Assembly (NCBI RefSeq): GCF_016918855.1
Contig: NZ_JADKYB010000014.1
Location: 62,001 to 126,000, forward strand
From: Actinacidiphila acididurans
Lineage (GTDB): Bacteria > Actinomycetota > Actinomycetes > Streptomycetales > Streptomycetaceae
Direction: 5' to 3'
Length of the DNA: 64,000 nucleotides
In this document: one piece after another, positions 33,386 through 41,394 of the stretch
Layout of the letters: the number at the start of each line of letters is the position of its first letter
How positions within the stretch are numbered: the stretch's first letter is position 1
Translations under genes and position numbers: made by a program
The notes under the pieces: model-generated
The model's database searches: none
Told to the model about the DNA's origin: nothing
The model's input: the letters and a program-made list of their open reading frames with translations, nothing else

Positions 33386-34387
33386 ATGCCAGGGGAATTC
33401 TCGGCCGGAGCCCGGTTCGAGATCCGCATCACCCCCGCTGACGTGGGTAAACGCGTGTCGGTACGGCAGGTGATCGGGATCACCGACGGGCATCCTACGT
33501 TCACCGATACGGTCGGTGTTCTCGCATCCTGGGATGCTGGAGTGGTGTCGGTCACACGGCGGAGCGGCGAGACGGTGCGGATCGAAGAGGCGTCACTGGT
33601 GTCGGGGAAAGTGGTGCCGCCGGCCCGTCCCCGGGCCGGGCTGCGGGTGCCCGCGGTGAGCGACGAGGAGCTCGAGGAGATCGCCTCGCGCGCCTGGCCG
33701 GCCACCGAGACGGACCGGCTCGGCGCGTGGACGCTGCGGGCCTCCGGCGGCTTCACCCGGCGGGCGAACTCGGCGCTGGTGGCCGGCGACCCCGGGCTGC
33801 CGCTGCCGGACGCACTGCCCCGCGTCGTGCGGTGGTACGGGGAGCGTGGCCTGGCGCCGTGCCTCCAGGTGCCGGATTCCTCGCGGTACGCCGCGCAGGT
33901 CGCCGCCCTGGGCTGGGAGCGCGAGGGCGACACGGTGGTGCGGACCGCGCCGCTGGCCCCGCTGCTGCAGCAGACCGCCGTGGGTGCGCAGGAGGTGAGC
34001 CTGTCGCGGACACCGGGGGCCGCGTGGCTGGCGGCGTATCACCGTACGGGGGAACTGGCCGACGCGGCGCTGACGGTGGTGTCCGGCGGGCCGTCGGTGT
34101 GGTTCGCCACGGCGCCCGGTGCGATAGGCCGCGCGGTGGTCGACGGGCAGTGGGCGCTGTTCGGCGCGGTCGAGGTCGAGCCGGGGGCGCGGCGGCGCGG
34201 CCTGGCCACCGCGGTCGTCGGGGCGCTGGCCCGGCAGGCGTACGAGGAGGGGGCCACGGCGGCGTACCTTCAGGTCGAGACCGGAAACTCCGCGGCCCGC
34301 GCCCTGTGGGACCGGCTGGGCTTCATCGACCACCACCGTTACCACTACCTGCGGCCGACAACCGCCGGACCGACCTGGCACCCATGA
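33386..34387 (+). CDS. GNAT family N-acetyltransferase
   Basis: A 333-residue protein. The N-terminal part (about 1-75) is a small beta-rich domain (RFEIRITPADVGKRVSVRQV) unlike GNAT, and the C-terminal part is the acetyltransferase, with the acetyl-CoA loop VEPGARRRGLATAVVGALAR (about 270-290) and YLQVETGNSAARALWDRLGF. ATG 33386 has GGAGGGG upstream. It is coupled by ATGA overlap to the SirB1-like gene. The substrate (amine, protein N-terminus or antibiotic) cannot be told. Confidence 0.88.
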   Translation: MPGEFSAGARFEIRITPADVGKRVSVRQVIGITDGHPTFTDTVGVLASWDAGVVSVTRRSGETVRIEEASLVSGKVVPPARPRAGLRVPAVSDEELEEIASRAWPATETDRLGAWTLRASGGFTRRANSALVAGDPGLPLPDALPRVVRWYGERGLAPCLQVPDSSRYAAQVAALGWEREGDTVVRTAPLAPLLQQTAVGAQEVSLSRTPGAAWLAAYHRTGELADAALTVVSGGPSVWFATAPGAIGRAVVDGQWALFGAVEVEPGARRRGLATAVVGALARQAYEEGATAAYLQVETGNSAARALWDRLGFIDHHRYHYLRPTTAGPTWHP

Positions 34388-35208
34388 CCCCTGACGTACG
34401 TGAACGGTTCGCCGCCGCCGCCCGCGAGGAGCGGCCCGACCTGGCGGAGCTGTGCCTGCTGATCGGCGCGCAGGCCGACCCTGCGCTGGACGGCGCCCCC
34501 GCCGACCTGGCCCAGATCGAGCTGGACCGGCTGGCCGGCCTGCTGCCGTACGGGCTGTCCACGCCGCTGGAGTGGGCGACCGCGCTGCGCCAGGTGCTCG
34601 GTGAGCGCTGCGGCTTCCACGGCTTCCCCGCCGACTACCGGCACCTGTCGTCCTCCCTGCTCCAGGAGGTCGTACGGCGCCGGCGCGGGCTGCCCATCCT
34701 GCTGTCGGTGGTGTGGATGGAGGTCGCCCGGCGGGCCGGCGCGCCCGTGCACGGCGTCGCCCTGCCCGGGCACTTCGTGGTCGGCTTCGGCGATCCCGGC
34801 GGCCCCTGTGTGCTGGCCGACCCCTTCGACGGCGGCCGCGTCCTCTCCGACACCGACGCGGAACTCCTGGTCACCTCCACCACCGGCGCCCCCCTGACCC
34901 CCGACGCCCTGGTCCCCGCCGACCCCCTCGACATCATCCGCCGCGTCCTGACCAACATCCGCTCCTGGGCCGCCCCCCGCTCCGAACGCCGCTCCGTCGA
35001 ACTCTGGGCCATCGACCTCACCCTCCTCCTCCCCCGCCACCCCGCCCGCCTCCGCCTCGAACGCGCCCACCTCCTCGTCAAAATGGGCGACTTCCTCGGC
35101 GGCGCCGCCGCGATGGACGAATACGCCGAAGTGATCGGCGCCTTCGACCCCGAAACAGCCACCACCATCCGCGGCCAGGCCCGCGCGGCCCGGGCCATGC
35201 TCAACTGA
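34384..35208 (+). CDS. SirB1/transglutaminase-like family protein
   Basis: A 274-residue protein of the SirB1-type transglutaminase-like superfamily: RRRGLPILLSVVWMEVARRAG, then GVALPGHFVVGF and LADPFDGG, where the His and Asp of the papain-like triad are present. The N-terminal Cys position falls near GERCGFHGFPADY. The C-terminus is a TPR-like helical tail (ERAHLLVKMGDFLGGAAAMDEYAEVIGAF). The start overlaps the GNAT stop (ATGA). The function is unknown; codon usage shifts to extreme C-richness after about 34850. Confidence 0.85.
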   Translation: MTPDVRERFAAAAREERPDLAELCLLIGAQADPALDGAPADLAQIELDRLAGLLPYGLSTPLEWATALRQVLGERCGFHGFPADYRHLSSSLLQEVVRRRRGLPILLSVVWMEVARRAGAPVHGVALPGHFVVGFGDPGGPCVLADPFDGGRVLSDTDAELLVTSTTGAPLTPDALVPADPLDIIRRVLTNIRSWAAPRSERRSVELWAIDLTLLLPRHPARLRLERAHLLVKMGDFLGGAAAMDEYAEVIGAFDPETATTIRGQARAARAMLN

Positions 35209-35705
35209 TTCCTGGCGGCGGTCGAACGGGGTGCGGCCGGGCGCCGCAGCGGCCCTCGATCCGAACGCGAGCCGCGCACAGGGCGAGCCGCTAAGCGCGG
35301 GGGGTGCAGGGAGTGCGGGGGTGCAGGGAGTGCGGGGGTTGCGGGGGTGCGGGGGCCGCGCAGACGGCCCCCACATCCCGGCGCAACGGCGCGCAACCAC
35401 GACGGCGGAGACCGCCGGTGCCGAACCGGCCGCAAGGCCGACCGGGCGCACCCGGGCGAACCAGCAACGCGGGGCCCCAGGCCGAGCCCGGTGAAGCCGC
35501 GCGGGGTCGCGGGGGCCCGCGCAGACGGCCCCCACGCCCCGGCGCAACGGCGCGCAACCACAACGGCGGAGACCGCCGGTGCCGAACCGGCCGCAAGGCC
35601 GACCGGGCGCACCCGGGCGAACCGGCAACGCAGGGCCGCAGGCCGAGCGAAGGGCTGCGGGACGAGCCCGAGGAGCGGTGCGGGGAGTACGGGGGGTACC
35701 CCCGT
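35209..35705. repeat. Intergenic tandem duplication, period 161 bp
   Basis: No gene. About 136 bp at 35352-35487 recur at 35512-35648 with few mismatches; the unit includes CAGACGGCCCCCAC, GCGCAACGGCGCGCAACCAC and GGAGACCGCCGGTGCCGAAC. To the left, GTGCAGGGAGTGCGGGG is repeated (35308 on). The inner CCGGT-rich dyads could fold strongly, so it may act as a terminator region between the SirB1-like gene and the convergent response regulator. Confidence 0.85.
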
Positions 35706-36311
35706 TCAGAGCCAGCCCTTTTCGCGGGCTATCCGCACCGCCTCGGTGCGATTACGCGCACCGGTCTTCTGGATCGCGGTGGAGAGGTAATTGCGAACCG
35801 TGCCCTCGGAGAGGCGAAGGCGGCGGGCGATGTCCGCGTTGACGGAGCCGTCGGCCGCGGCGTTGAGGACTTCGCGTTCGCGGGGGGTGAGGGGGTCGGG
35901 CCCTTCGGCCAGAGCGGCTGCGGCCAGGGTGGGGTCGATGACGCGGTGGCCCTGGAGGACCTGGCGGACCGCTTCGGCGAGCTGGGCGGCCGGCGCGTCC
36001 TTGACCAGGAAGGCCTCCGCCCCGGACTCCATGGCCCGGCGCAGGTAGCCGGGCCGGCCGAAGGTGGTGACGATGACGACCTTCACCTCGGGGCAGGCCG
36101 TACGCAGGTGCGCCGCGGCCTCGATCCCGGTCATCCCGGGCATCTCGATGTCGAGCAGGGCCACGTCCGGCGCGTGCTCGCGGACCGCGGCCACCACCTC
36201 GTCCCCGCGCGCCACCTGGGCGACCACCTCGATGTCGTCCTCCAGCCCCAGCAGCGTGGCCAGGGCCTCACGCACCATGGACTGGTCGTCGGCGAGGAGC
36301 ACACGGATCAC
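35706..36311 (-). CDS. NarL/FixJ-family response regulator
   Basis: A 201-residue two-domain regulator: receiver domain with acidic pocket LLADDQ, phosphorylation site Asp54 (ALLDIEMPG), Thr (VTTF) and Lys (LVKDAPA), then a LuxR-type helix-turn-helix (LTPREREVLNAAADGSVNADIARRLRLSEGTVRNY, key LTPRE and SEGTVRN). It is DesR-like. Its likely partner is the DesK-like kinase at 39144-40370, but the two are 2.8 kb apart and on opposite strands, with two unrelated small genes between, unlike the usual kinase-regulator operon. Confidence 0.93.
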   Translation of the reverse strand: MIRVLLADDQSMVREALATLLGLEDDIEVVAQVARGDEVVAAVREHAPDVALLDIEMPGMTGIEAAAHLRTACPEVKVVIVTTFGRPGYLRRAMESGAEAFLVKDAPAAQLAEAVRQVLQGHRVIDPTLAAAALAEGPDPLTPREREVLNAAADGSVNADIARRLRLSEGTVRNYLSTAIQKTGARNRTEAVRIAREKGWL

Positions 36312-36355
36312 CCGGGCAGACTACCGCCGGAAACGGGCCGGAACGTTTCTCCACA

Positions 36356-36763
36356 TCAGGGGCCGCCGTCCTCCGGCGTACGGGCACACCGCGCGGCCGC
36401 GGAGGCGAAGAGCGTCCAGCCGTCCACCTCGTAGACGGCCGCACTGTCCGCGCCCAGCCCCAGATCGTGCGCGGCCTCCAGCAGGGCCCGCACCGTACCG
36501 GGTTCGTGCAGGTTCAGCCAGGTGCCCTCGGGAGTGCCGACCGCGCCCGACGGGGCGTGCGCGTCCGGTACCAGATGGCCCGGGCCGTGGGCGAAGGTGA
36601 TCAGCAGCCGGCCCAGCGCACCCGTACGCCGAATCGTCAGCACTTCACGGCAGTCCTCGTAGCCCTTCCCCCCGGCCGCGGCACGGTGGTCGTGCCGCAG
36701 CGTCCACAGAAAGGTCTCGTCGTCGACGGTCAGCGGGCGTGGGGTCCTGCTGCTGCGAGTCAT
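36356..36763 (-). CDS. Hypothetical protein
   Basis: A 135-residue soluble protein: LTVDDETFLWTLRHDHRA, then a beta-rich middle (EVLTIRRTGALGRLLITFAHGPGHL) and NLHEPGTVRALLEAAHDLGL. No motif is recognised. It has good codon bias and an ATG at 36763. It lies 45 bp upstream of the response regulator in the same direction, so it may be cotranscribed with it. The function is unknown. Confidence 0.7.
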   Translation of the reverse strand: MTRSSRTPRPLTVDDETFLWTLRHDHRAAAGGKGYEDCREVLTIRRTGALGRLLITFAHGPGHLVPDAHAPSGAVGTPEGTWLNLHEPGTVRALLEAAHDLGLGADSAAVYEVDGWTLFASAAARCARTPEDGGP

Positions 36764-36898
36764 TTGTCGATGCTAGGCCGGGCGGCACGGAAAGGCGCCG
36801 GTGCGTACGTGGACCGTTGCAGAGCGTTCGCTGCCCGCCACCCACCTGGGCGTACGCCCCGCCGTACGCCCCGCCCGGCCCCCACCCCGCACCCGCCG

Positions 36899-37231
36899 TC
36901 AGCCCGTGATCCGCATCAGCGTCACATGCTCGCCGGCCACGGTGAACGTGAAGTCCGAGGGCCCGTTGAACCCCTTGCCGCCCACCTGAGCGCTCACCGT
37001 CGTGGTGCCCCCCTCGCTCCGCACGCCCGTGACCCGCAGGCTCACCTCCTTGCCGATGAACTCCGCGTCGCTCCACGCCCGGATCGCGTCCCGGCCGCGG
37101 AACTCCCGCCCCCAGTCGTCGACCGCCGCGTCCTCGGCGAAGGCGGCCAGGAAATCCTCGACGTTCCCCGCGTCGGCGGCTTCCAGCGCCGCGGCGACAG
37201 GAATGGGCATTTGCACAGGAGGAGTGTTCAT
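36899..37231 (-). CDS. SnoaL/NTF2-like small protein
   Basis: A 110-residue NTF2-fold protein: helical start (VAAALEAADAGNVEDFLAAF), acidic AEDAAVDDWGREFRGRDAIRAWSD typical of SnoaL-like polyketide-cyclase-fold proteins, then four beta strands. Members act as small isomerases, hydrolases or ligand binders; the catalytic role is not assured. ATG 37231. It is divergent from the ABC exporter operon across a 138-bp promoter region. Confidence 0.8.
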   Translation of the reverse strand: MNTPPVQMPIPVAAALEAADAGNVEDFLAAFAEDAAVDDWGREFRGRDAIRAWSDAEFIGKEVSLRVTGVRSEGGTTTVSAQVGGKGFNGPSDFTFTVAGEHVTLMRITG

Positions 37232-37298
37232 GACCTGTCAACGACGATCGGCGCCCCGGGGACACGCGCCCGGCGCATCCGGCGTACGCGCGCCCCCG

Positions 37299-37310
37299 TG
37301 ACATCTGTCA
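37299..37310. promoter_or_regulatory. Candidate operator upstream of the ABC exporter operon
   Basis: TGACATCTGTCA is an inverted repeat (TGACA / TGTCA, 2-bp centre) about 60 bp upstream of the ATPase start. A second TGTCA occurs at 37236-37240 in the same divergent region. Spacing and position suit a NarL-type response regulator, possibly the one at 35706-36311; that link is inference. Confidence 0.4.
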
Positions 37311-37369
37311 TGCCGAAGACACGAGTGCGGGCACTGCCCGAAAGGAACCGCATCCGTGACGCTGATGCC

Positions 37370-38398
37370 ATGACCGCAACATCTGCAGTGACCGCCGGGC
37401 ACGGCGGGGGAAGCGCGGACCGGGGAGCGCCTGTCGTCTCCTTCCGCGCGGTGAACAAGAACTTCGGCGCGGTGCGCGCGGTGGCGGGGCTGGATCTGGA
37501 GCTGCGGGCCGGGGAGACGGTGGCGCTGCTCGGGCCGAACGGGGCGGGCAAGTCCACCGCGCTGGACCTGCTGCTGGGCCTGCGCAATCCGGACAGCGGG
37601 TCGGTGGCCGTCTTCGGTACGACCCCGGCGAAAGCCATCGCGGCCGGCCGGGTGGGGGCGATGCTCCAGTCCGGCGGCCTGATGGAGGACGTCACCGTAC
37701 GGGAGCTGGTGGGCCTGGCCTGCGATCTGCACCCGCGCGCGTACCCGGTGGACCGGGTGCTCAAGGACGCCGGGATCGACGGGATCGGCGACCGCAAGGT
37801 CAACAAGCTGTCGGGCGGCCAGGAGCAGCGGGTGCGGTTCGCGATGGCCACCGCGGGCGCCAACGACCTGATCGTGCTGGACGAGCCGACCGTGGGCATG
37901 GACGTGACCGCGCGGCAGGCGTTCTGGGCGACCATGCGCGGCCAGGTCGAACAGGGCAGGACCGTACTGTTCGCCACGCACTACCTGGAAGAAGCCGACG
38001 CGATCGCCGACCGGGTGCTGGTGCTGCACCGCGGTGCCCTGATCGCCGACGGCACCGCCGCCGAGATCAAGGCCCGGGCCGGCGCCCGCCGGATCACCTT
38101 CGACCTCGACGCCGACCGGGACGGCCGGATCGACGAGGCGGCGCTGCGCGGCCTGCCCCGCGTGGTCGGCCTGGACATCACCGGTCCCACCGTCCGGATC
38201 CGCTCCGACGACGCGGACGCCACCATGCACGCCGTCTACGCACTGGGCCTGTACCCGCGCAACCTGGAGGTCTCCGGGCTCGGCCTGGAGCAGGCGTTCC
38301 TGGCCATCACCGAAGCCGCGGCGGACACCGCCACGCCCGCCGCCACAACCACCGCCACCGCTGTCACCGCCACCGCCGAGGAGCCCGGCAACCGATGA
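37370..38398 (+). CDS. ABC-2 type exporter, ATP-binding subunit
   Basis: A 342-residue ATPase: Walker A GPNGAGKST (55-63), Q-loop MLQSG, signature LSGGQEQRVRFAMA, Walker B DLIVLDEPTVGMD, H-loop FATHYLEEAD. The C-terminal extension (about residues 225-342) is typical of DrrA/CcmA-like drug or lipid exporters. ATG 37370 fits the domain start but lacks a close Shine-Dalgarno; a 20-residue longer reading from 37310 cannot be excluded. It overlaps the permease gene by ATGA. The operon continues into a histidine kinase, a common arrangement for envelope-stress or lipid-sensing exporters. Confidence 0.93.
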   Translation: MTATSAVTAGHGGGSADRGAPVVSFRAVNKNFGAVRAVAGLDLELRAGETVALLGPNGAGKSTALDLLLGLRNPDSGSVAVFGTTPAKAIAAGRVGAMLQSGGLMEDVTVRELVGLACDLHPRAYPVDRVLKDAGIDGIGDRKVNKLSGGQEQRVRFAMATAGANDLIVLDEPTVGMDVTARQAFWATMRGQVEQGRTVLFATHYLEEADAIADRVLVLHRGALIADGTAAEIKARAGARRITFDLDADRDGRIDEAALRGLPRVVGLDITGPTVRIRSDDADATMHAVYALGLYPRNLEVSGLGLEQAFLAITEAAADTATPAATTTATAVTATAEEPGNR

Positions 38399-39135
38399 AG
38401 ACCCTGGTCGAGCTGGAGATCCTCCGCACCCTGCGCAACCGCAGGTTCATGTTCTTCTCGGTGCTCTACCCGGGCCTGCTCTTCCTGATCATCACCGCCG
38501 GCGCGGACAGGACCAAGAAGATGGACGGGCTGAACCTGACGGTGGTGGCGTACTACATGGTCGCCATGGCCGCGTTCGGCGCGATGACCGCGGTGCTCAT
38601 GGGCAACGCCGAGCGGATCGCGCGGGAGCGGGAGAAGGGCTGGGTGCGGCAGTTGCGGCTGACCGCGCTGCCCGGCCGCGGCTACGTCACCGCGAAGATC
38701 GCCTCCGCGGCCACCGTCAGCCTGCCGTCCATCCTGATCGTGCTGGTGCTGGGCGCGGCCGTGAAGGACGTCCGGCTGGCCGCCTGGCAGTGGGTGTCGA
38801 CCGCGCTGGCCGTCTGGGCCGGCAGCATGGTCTTCGCCGCGCTGGGCGTGGCCATCGGGTACGTGGCCACCGCCGACGTGGCCCGGCCGATCTCCATGCT
38901 GTGCTACTTCGTGCTGGCGATGCTCGGCGGCCTGTGGGTACCCTTCACCACCTTCCCGCACTGGCTGCAGACCCTGGCCGGCTACCTGCCCGGCCGCGCC
39001 TACACCGCGGTCGGCCAGGCCATCGAGTTCGGCGACGCCCCGCACGCCAAGGACATCACCGTCCTGGTGGTCTACCTGGCGCTGTTCGCGGGCACGGCGG
39101 CATGGCTGTACCGCAAGGACACCCGGAAGGCGTGA
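38395..39135 (+). CDS. ABC-2 type exporter, permease subunit
   Basis: A 246-residue protein with six membrane segments (first at FMFFSVLYPGLLFLIITA, last at VLVVYLALFAGTAAWLY) and the ABC-2 core ERIAREREKGWVRQLRLTALPGRGYV linking TM2 and TM3. With the ATPase it forms an exporter of unknown substrate in the cytoplasmic membrane. ATG overlaps the ATPase stop. The kinase gene starts 9 bp after its stop codon. Confidence 0.92.
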   Translation: MKTLVELEILRTLRNRRFMFFSVLYPGLLFLIITAGADRTKKMDGLNLTVVAYYMVAMAAFGAMTAVLMGNAERIAREREKGWVRQLRLTALPGRGYVTAKIASAATVSLPSILIVLVLGAAVKDVRLAAWQWVSTALAVWAGSMVFAALGVAIGYVATADVARPISMLCYFVLAMLGGLWVPFTTFPHWLQTLAGYLPGRAYTAVGQAIEFGDAPHAKDITVLVVYLALFAGTAAWLYRKDTRKA

Positions 39136-39143
39136 GGCCCACC

Positions 39144-40370
39144 GTGACCGATCCCGCGCGCGAGCCGTGGCCGCCCTGGCGGCAGAAGATCGAGGCCGCC
39201 GACGACACCGGCATCGGCCGCCCGCCGGAGAACCGCCGGCAGGCCCTGGTCAAGCTGGCCTGGATCGGCATCTGGCTGCTCTACCTGGGCGCCCCGGTCA
39301 GCGACCTGACCGGCGGGAACCACTCGGTGCCGGTCACCGTGCTCGCCACGGCGGGCCTGACCGGCTTCGTGGCGGCGTACCTCGCGCTGGTCTTCTTCCG
39401 CACCAGCGAGAGCGAGGAGCCGCCGCGCTGGGTGTACGGGCTGCTCGCCGGGCTCACCGCGCTGGCCGTGCTGCTGGCCGCCACGCTCGGCGAGAGCTGG
39501 CTGGTGCTGTTCGTGTACGACGCGGTGGCGTGCGGGGCGGCGCTGCCGACCCGGCGGTCGCGGTGGGCGGTGCCCGGGCTGACCCTGGCGCTGGTCGGGA
39601 TCGGCTCGGCGGTCGCGCCGCACGGCGACCTCTACCCGAGCCTGGTGATCCCGACGCTGCTCGGCGGGTTCGCCATGGTGGGCGTGCGGCAGCTCATCCG
39701 CACCATGCGGGAGCTGCGGACGGCCCGGGAGACGGTGGCCGAGCTCGCGGCGACCGAGGAGCGGCTGCGGCTGGCCCGGGACCTGCACGACCTGCTGGGC
39801 CACTCGCTGTCGCTGATCACCCTCAAGAGCGAACTGGCCGGGCGGATGCTGCCGGACCGGCCGCAGGACGCGGCCGCGCAGGTCGCCGACATCGAGCAGG
39901 TCAGCCGGCAGGCCCTGGTGGACGTCCGGGAGGCGGTCAGCGGCTACCGCAGGCCGACCCTGGCCGCCGAGGCCGCCACCGCCCGTACCGCGCTGTCCTC
40001 GGCCGGCATCGGCGCGCGCGTCCACGTCCCCGACCGGGTGCCGGGGCTCGGCCCGGACGGCGAGGGCGCGCTCGCCTGGGCGCTGCGGGAGGCGGTGACC
40101 AATGCCGTACGGCACAGCGGCGCGGCGCAGTGCGTGGTCGCGCTCACCGTGACGGACGCTCAGGCGCGGCTGACCGTGTCGGACGACGGGCGCGGCCCCG
40201 AGCCCGGGCACGGCCCCGGCAACGGCCTGACCGGGCTCGGCGAACGGCTGCTGCTGGCCGGCGGCTCGCTGACCACCGGCCGCTCCGGCGACGGCGGCTT
40301 CGTGCTGACCGCCGCGGTCCCGCTGTCCTCGGCGCCGGTGGGCGCCCGCCGTCCGGGTACGGCCGGGTAG
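39144..40370 (+). CDS. Sensor histidine kinase, DesK-like (HisKA_3)
   Basis: A 408-residue kinase with an N-terminal sensor of five to six membrane segments (about residues 37-178), a coiled linker, the dimerisation and phosphoacceptor helix with His215 (LARDLHDLLGHSLSL), and the ATPase domain (EAVTNAVRHS, SDDGRG, GNGLTGLGERL). GTG 39144 is preferred over GTG 39132 because GAGG lies 6 nt upstream. A membrane-embedded sensor without an extracellular domain suggests sensing of membrane state or of the exporter itself. The cognate regulator is probably at 35706-36311. Confidence 0.92.
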   Translation: MTDPAREPWPPWRQKIEAADDTGIGRPPENRRQALVKLAWIGIWLLYLGAPVSDLTGGNHSVPVTVLATAGLTGFVAAYLALVFFRTSESEEPPRWVYGLLAGLTALAVLLAATLGESWLVLFVYDAVACGAALPTRRSRWAVPGLTLALVGIGSAVAPHGDLYPSLVIPTLLGGFAMVGVRQLIRTMRELRTARETVAELAATEERLRLARDLHDLLGHSLSLITLKSELAGRMLPDRPQDAAAQVADIEQVSRQALVDVREAVSGYRRPTLAAEAATARTALSSAGIGARVHVPDRVPGLGPDGEGALAWALREAVTNAVRHSGAAQCVVALTVTDAQARLTVSDDGRGPEPGHGPGNGLTGLGERLLLAGGSLTTGRSGDGGFVLTAAVPLSSAPVGARRPGTAG

Positions 40371-40383
40371 TAGGGTCCCGGAC

Positions 40384-41349
40384 GTGGCAGAAACCCCGGC
40401 GGAACCCCCCGCGCGACCTTCCGTACAGCTTCCGGCACAGACCTCGTACGAGGGCACGCCGGGGTCCTCGGCGTCCGCCGCCGCGGGCAGCGGTCCGGAG
40501 CCGGAGGAGCAGCGGACGCCGCCGGAGCAGGAGCCCCAGGCCGAGGAGCCGCCCGTACGGCGCGGGCCGGGGGCCGAGCCGGGGAACGTGGTCGCCGACG
40601 CGGTGCTGGCCGTGGCCGGGCGGACCACCCTGCCGCTTCAGGCGGCCCGCAAGGACAAGAGCTTCGGCACGGCGTTCTGGTACAACGACCTGGTCGAGGT
40701 GCTGGACGGCAAGGAGACGATCCGCCAGTACCTGGTGGCCGCCGAGCCGCAGACGCGGTTCGAGATCGGTGCGTTCGCCCTGCGGGAGGGGCTGATCGCC
40801 CCGGAGTTGCCGGCGGATGAGCTGGTGCTGCCCGGGTTCGCCCGCAAGTGGGCGCCGGTCGGGCAGTCCGGGGTGGCGGTGATGCCCACGGTGGACCTGC
40901 ACATCCATGGCGAGCGCAGGGGCTGGACCTGGGCGGTGCAGGAGGTCACGGCGGGGCTCGCGGCGCAGCCCCCGGACATCGAGGCGCTGCCCGCGGAAGA
41001 GGACGGGGACGAGGACGGCGCGGGCCTGCCCGCGTACCTGCTCGGCCACGAGGTCGGCGACCCCGACGCCCGCCACCCGCAGCGCCCCCAGGTCCTGCTG
41101 GCGGGCACGGTGACCCGTACCGGGGCCGGCGCGGTGCGCTGGTCCGGGCCGTTGCCGGTGGGCTGCGCGGGCGCCCCGGTGTTCGCCGGGCTGCCGCACG
41201 AGGACGGCCTGAAGCTGATCTGCCTGGGCCCGGTGCTGGCGGGCGGCACAGCCGACGGCACGGCGACCGTGGTCACCTTCGACCTGCTGGGGCCGGCGAT
41301 CCACACCCTCTCCCCGGAGCGCAAGCGCCGCTGGTGGCAGCGCGGCTGA
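40384..41349 (+). CDS. Hypothetical actinobacterial protein, degenerate protease-like
   Basis: A 321-residue protein. The first 65 residues are Pro/Glu-rich and disordered; the remainder is beta-rich (FGTAFWYNDLVEVLDG, RFEIGAFALREGLIAPEL). The segment VGCAGAPVFAG resembles the GDSGxPVF nucleophile region of chymotrypsin-fold proteases with Ser replaced by Ala, but no matching His/Asp motif is evident, so I do not call a protease. GTG 40384 is 13 bp after the kinase stop, so it may be the last gene of the exporter-kinase operon. Confidence 0.7.
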   Translation: MAETPAEPPARPSVQLPAQTSYEGTPGSSASAAAGSGPEPEEQRTPPEQEPQAEEPPVRRGPGAEPGNVVADAVLAVAGRTTLPLQAARKDKSFGTAFWYNDLVEVLDGKETIRQYLVAAEPQTRFEIGAFALREGLIAPELPADELVLPGFARKWAPVGQSGVAVMPTVDLHIHGERRGWTWAVQEVTAGLAAQPPDIEALPAEEDGDEDGAGLPAYLLGHEVGDPDARHPQRPQVLLAGTVTRTGAGAVRWSGPLPVGCAGAPVFAGLPHEDGLKLICLGPVLAGGTADGTATVVTFDLLGPAIHTLSPERKRRWWQRG

Positions 41350-41394
41350 GCATGTGGCGCGGGCCCGGCCCCGGACCGGCGGCGTCGGCGGTCC

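Noticed and set aside
40384-41349. Calling the hypothetical protein a trypsin-like protease from VGCAGAPVF
   Set aside because: The nucleophile Ser is Ala and no convincing catalytic His and Asp motifs are visible.
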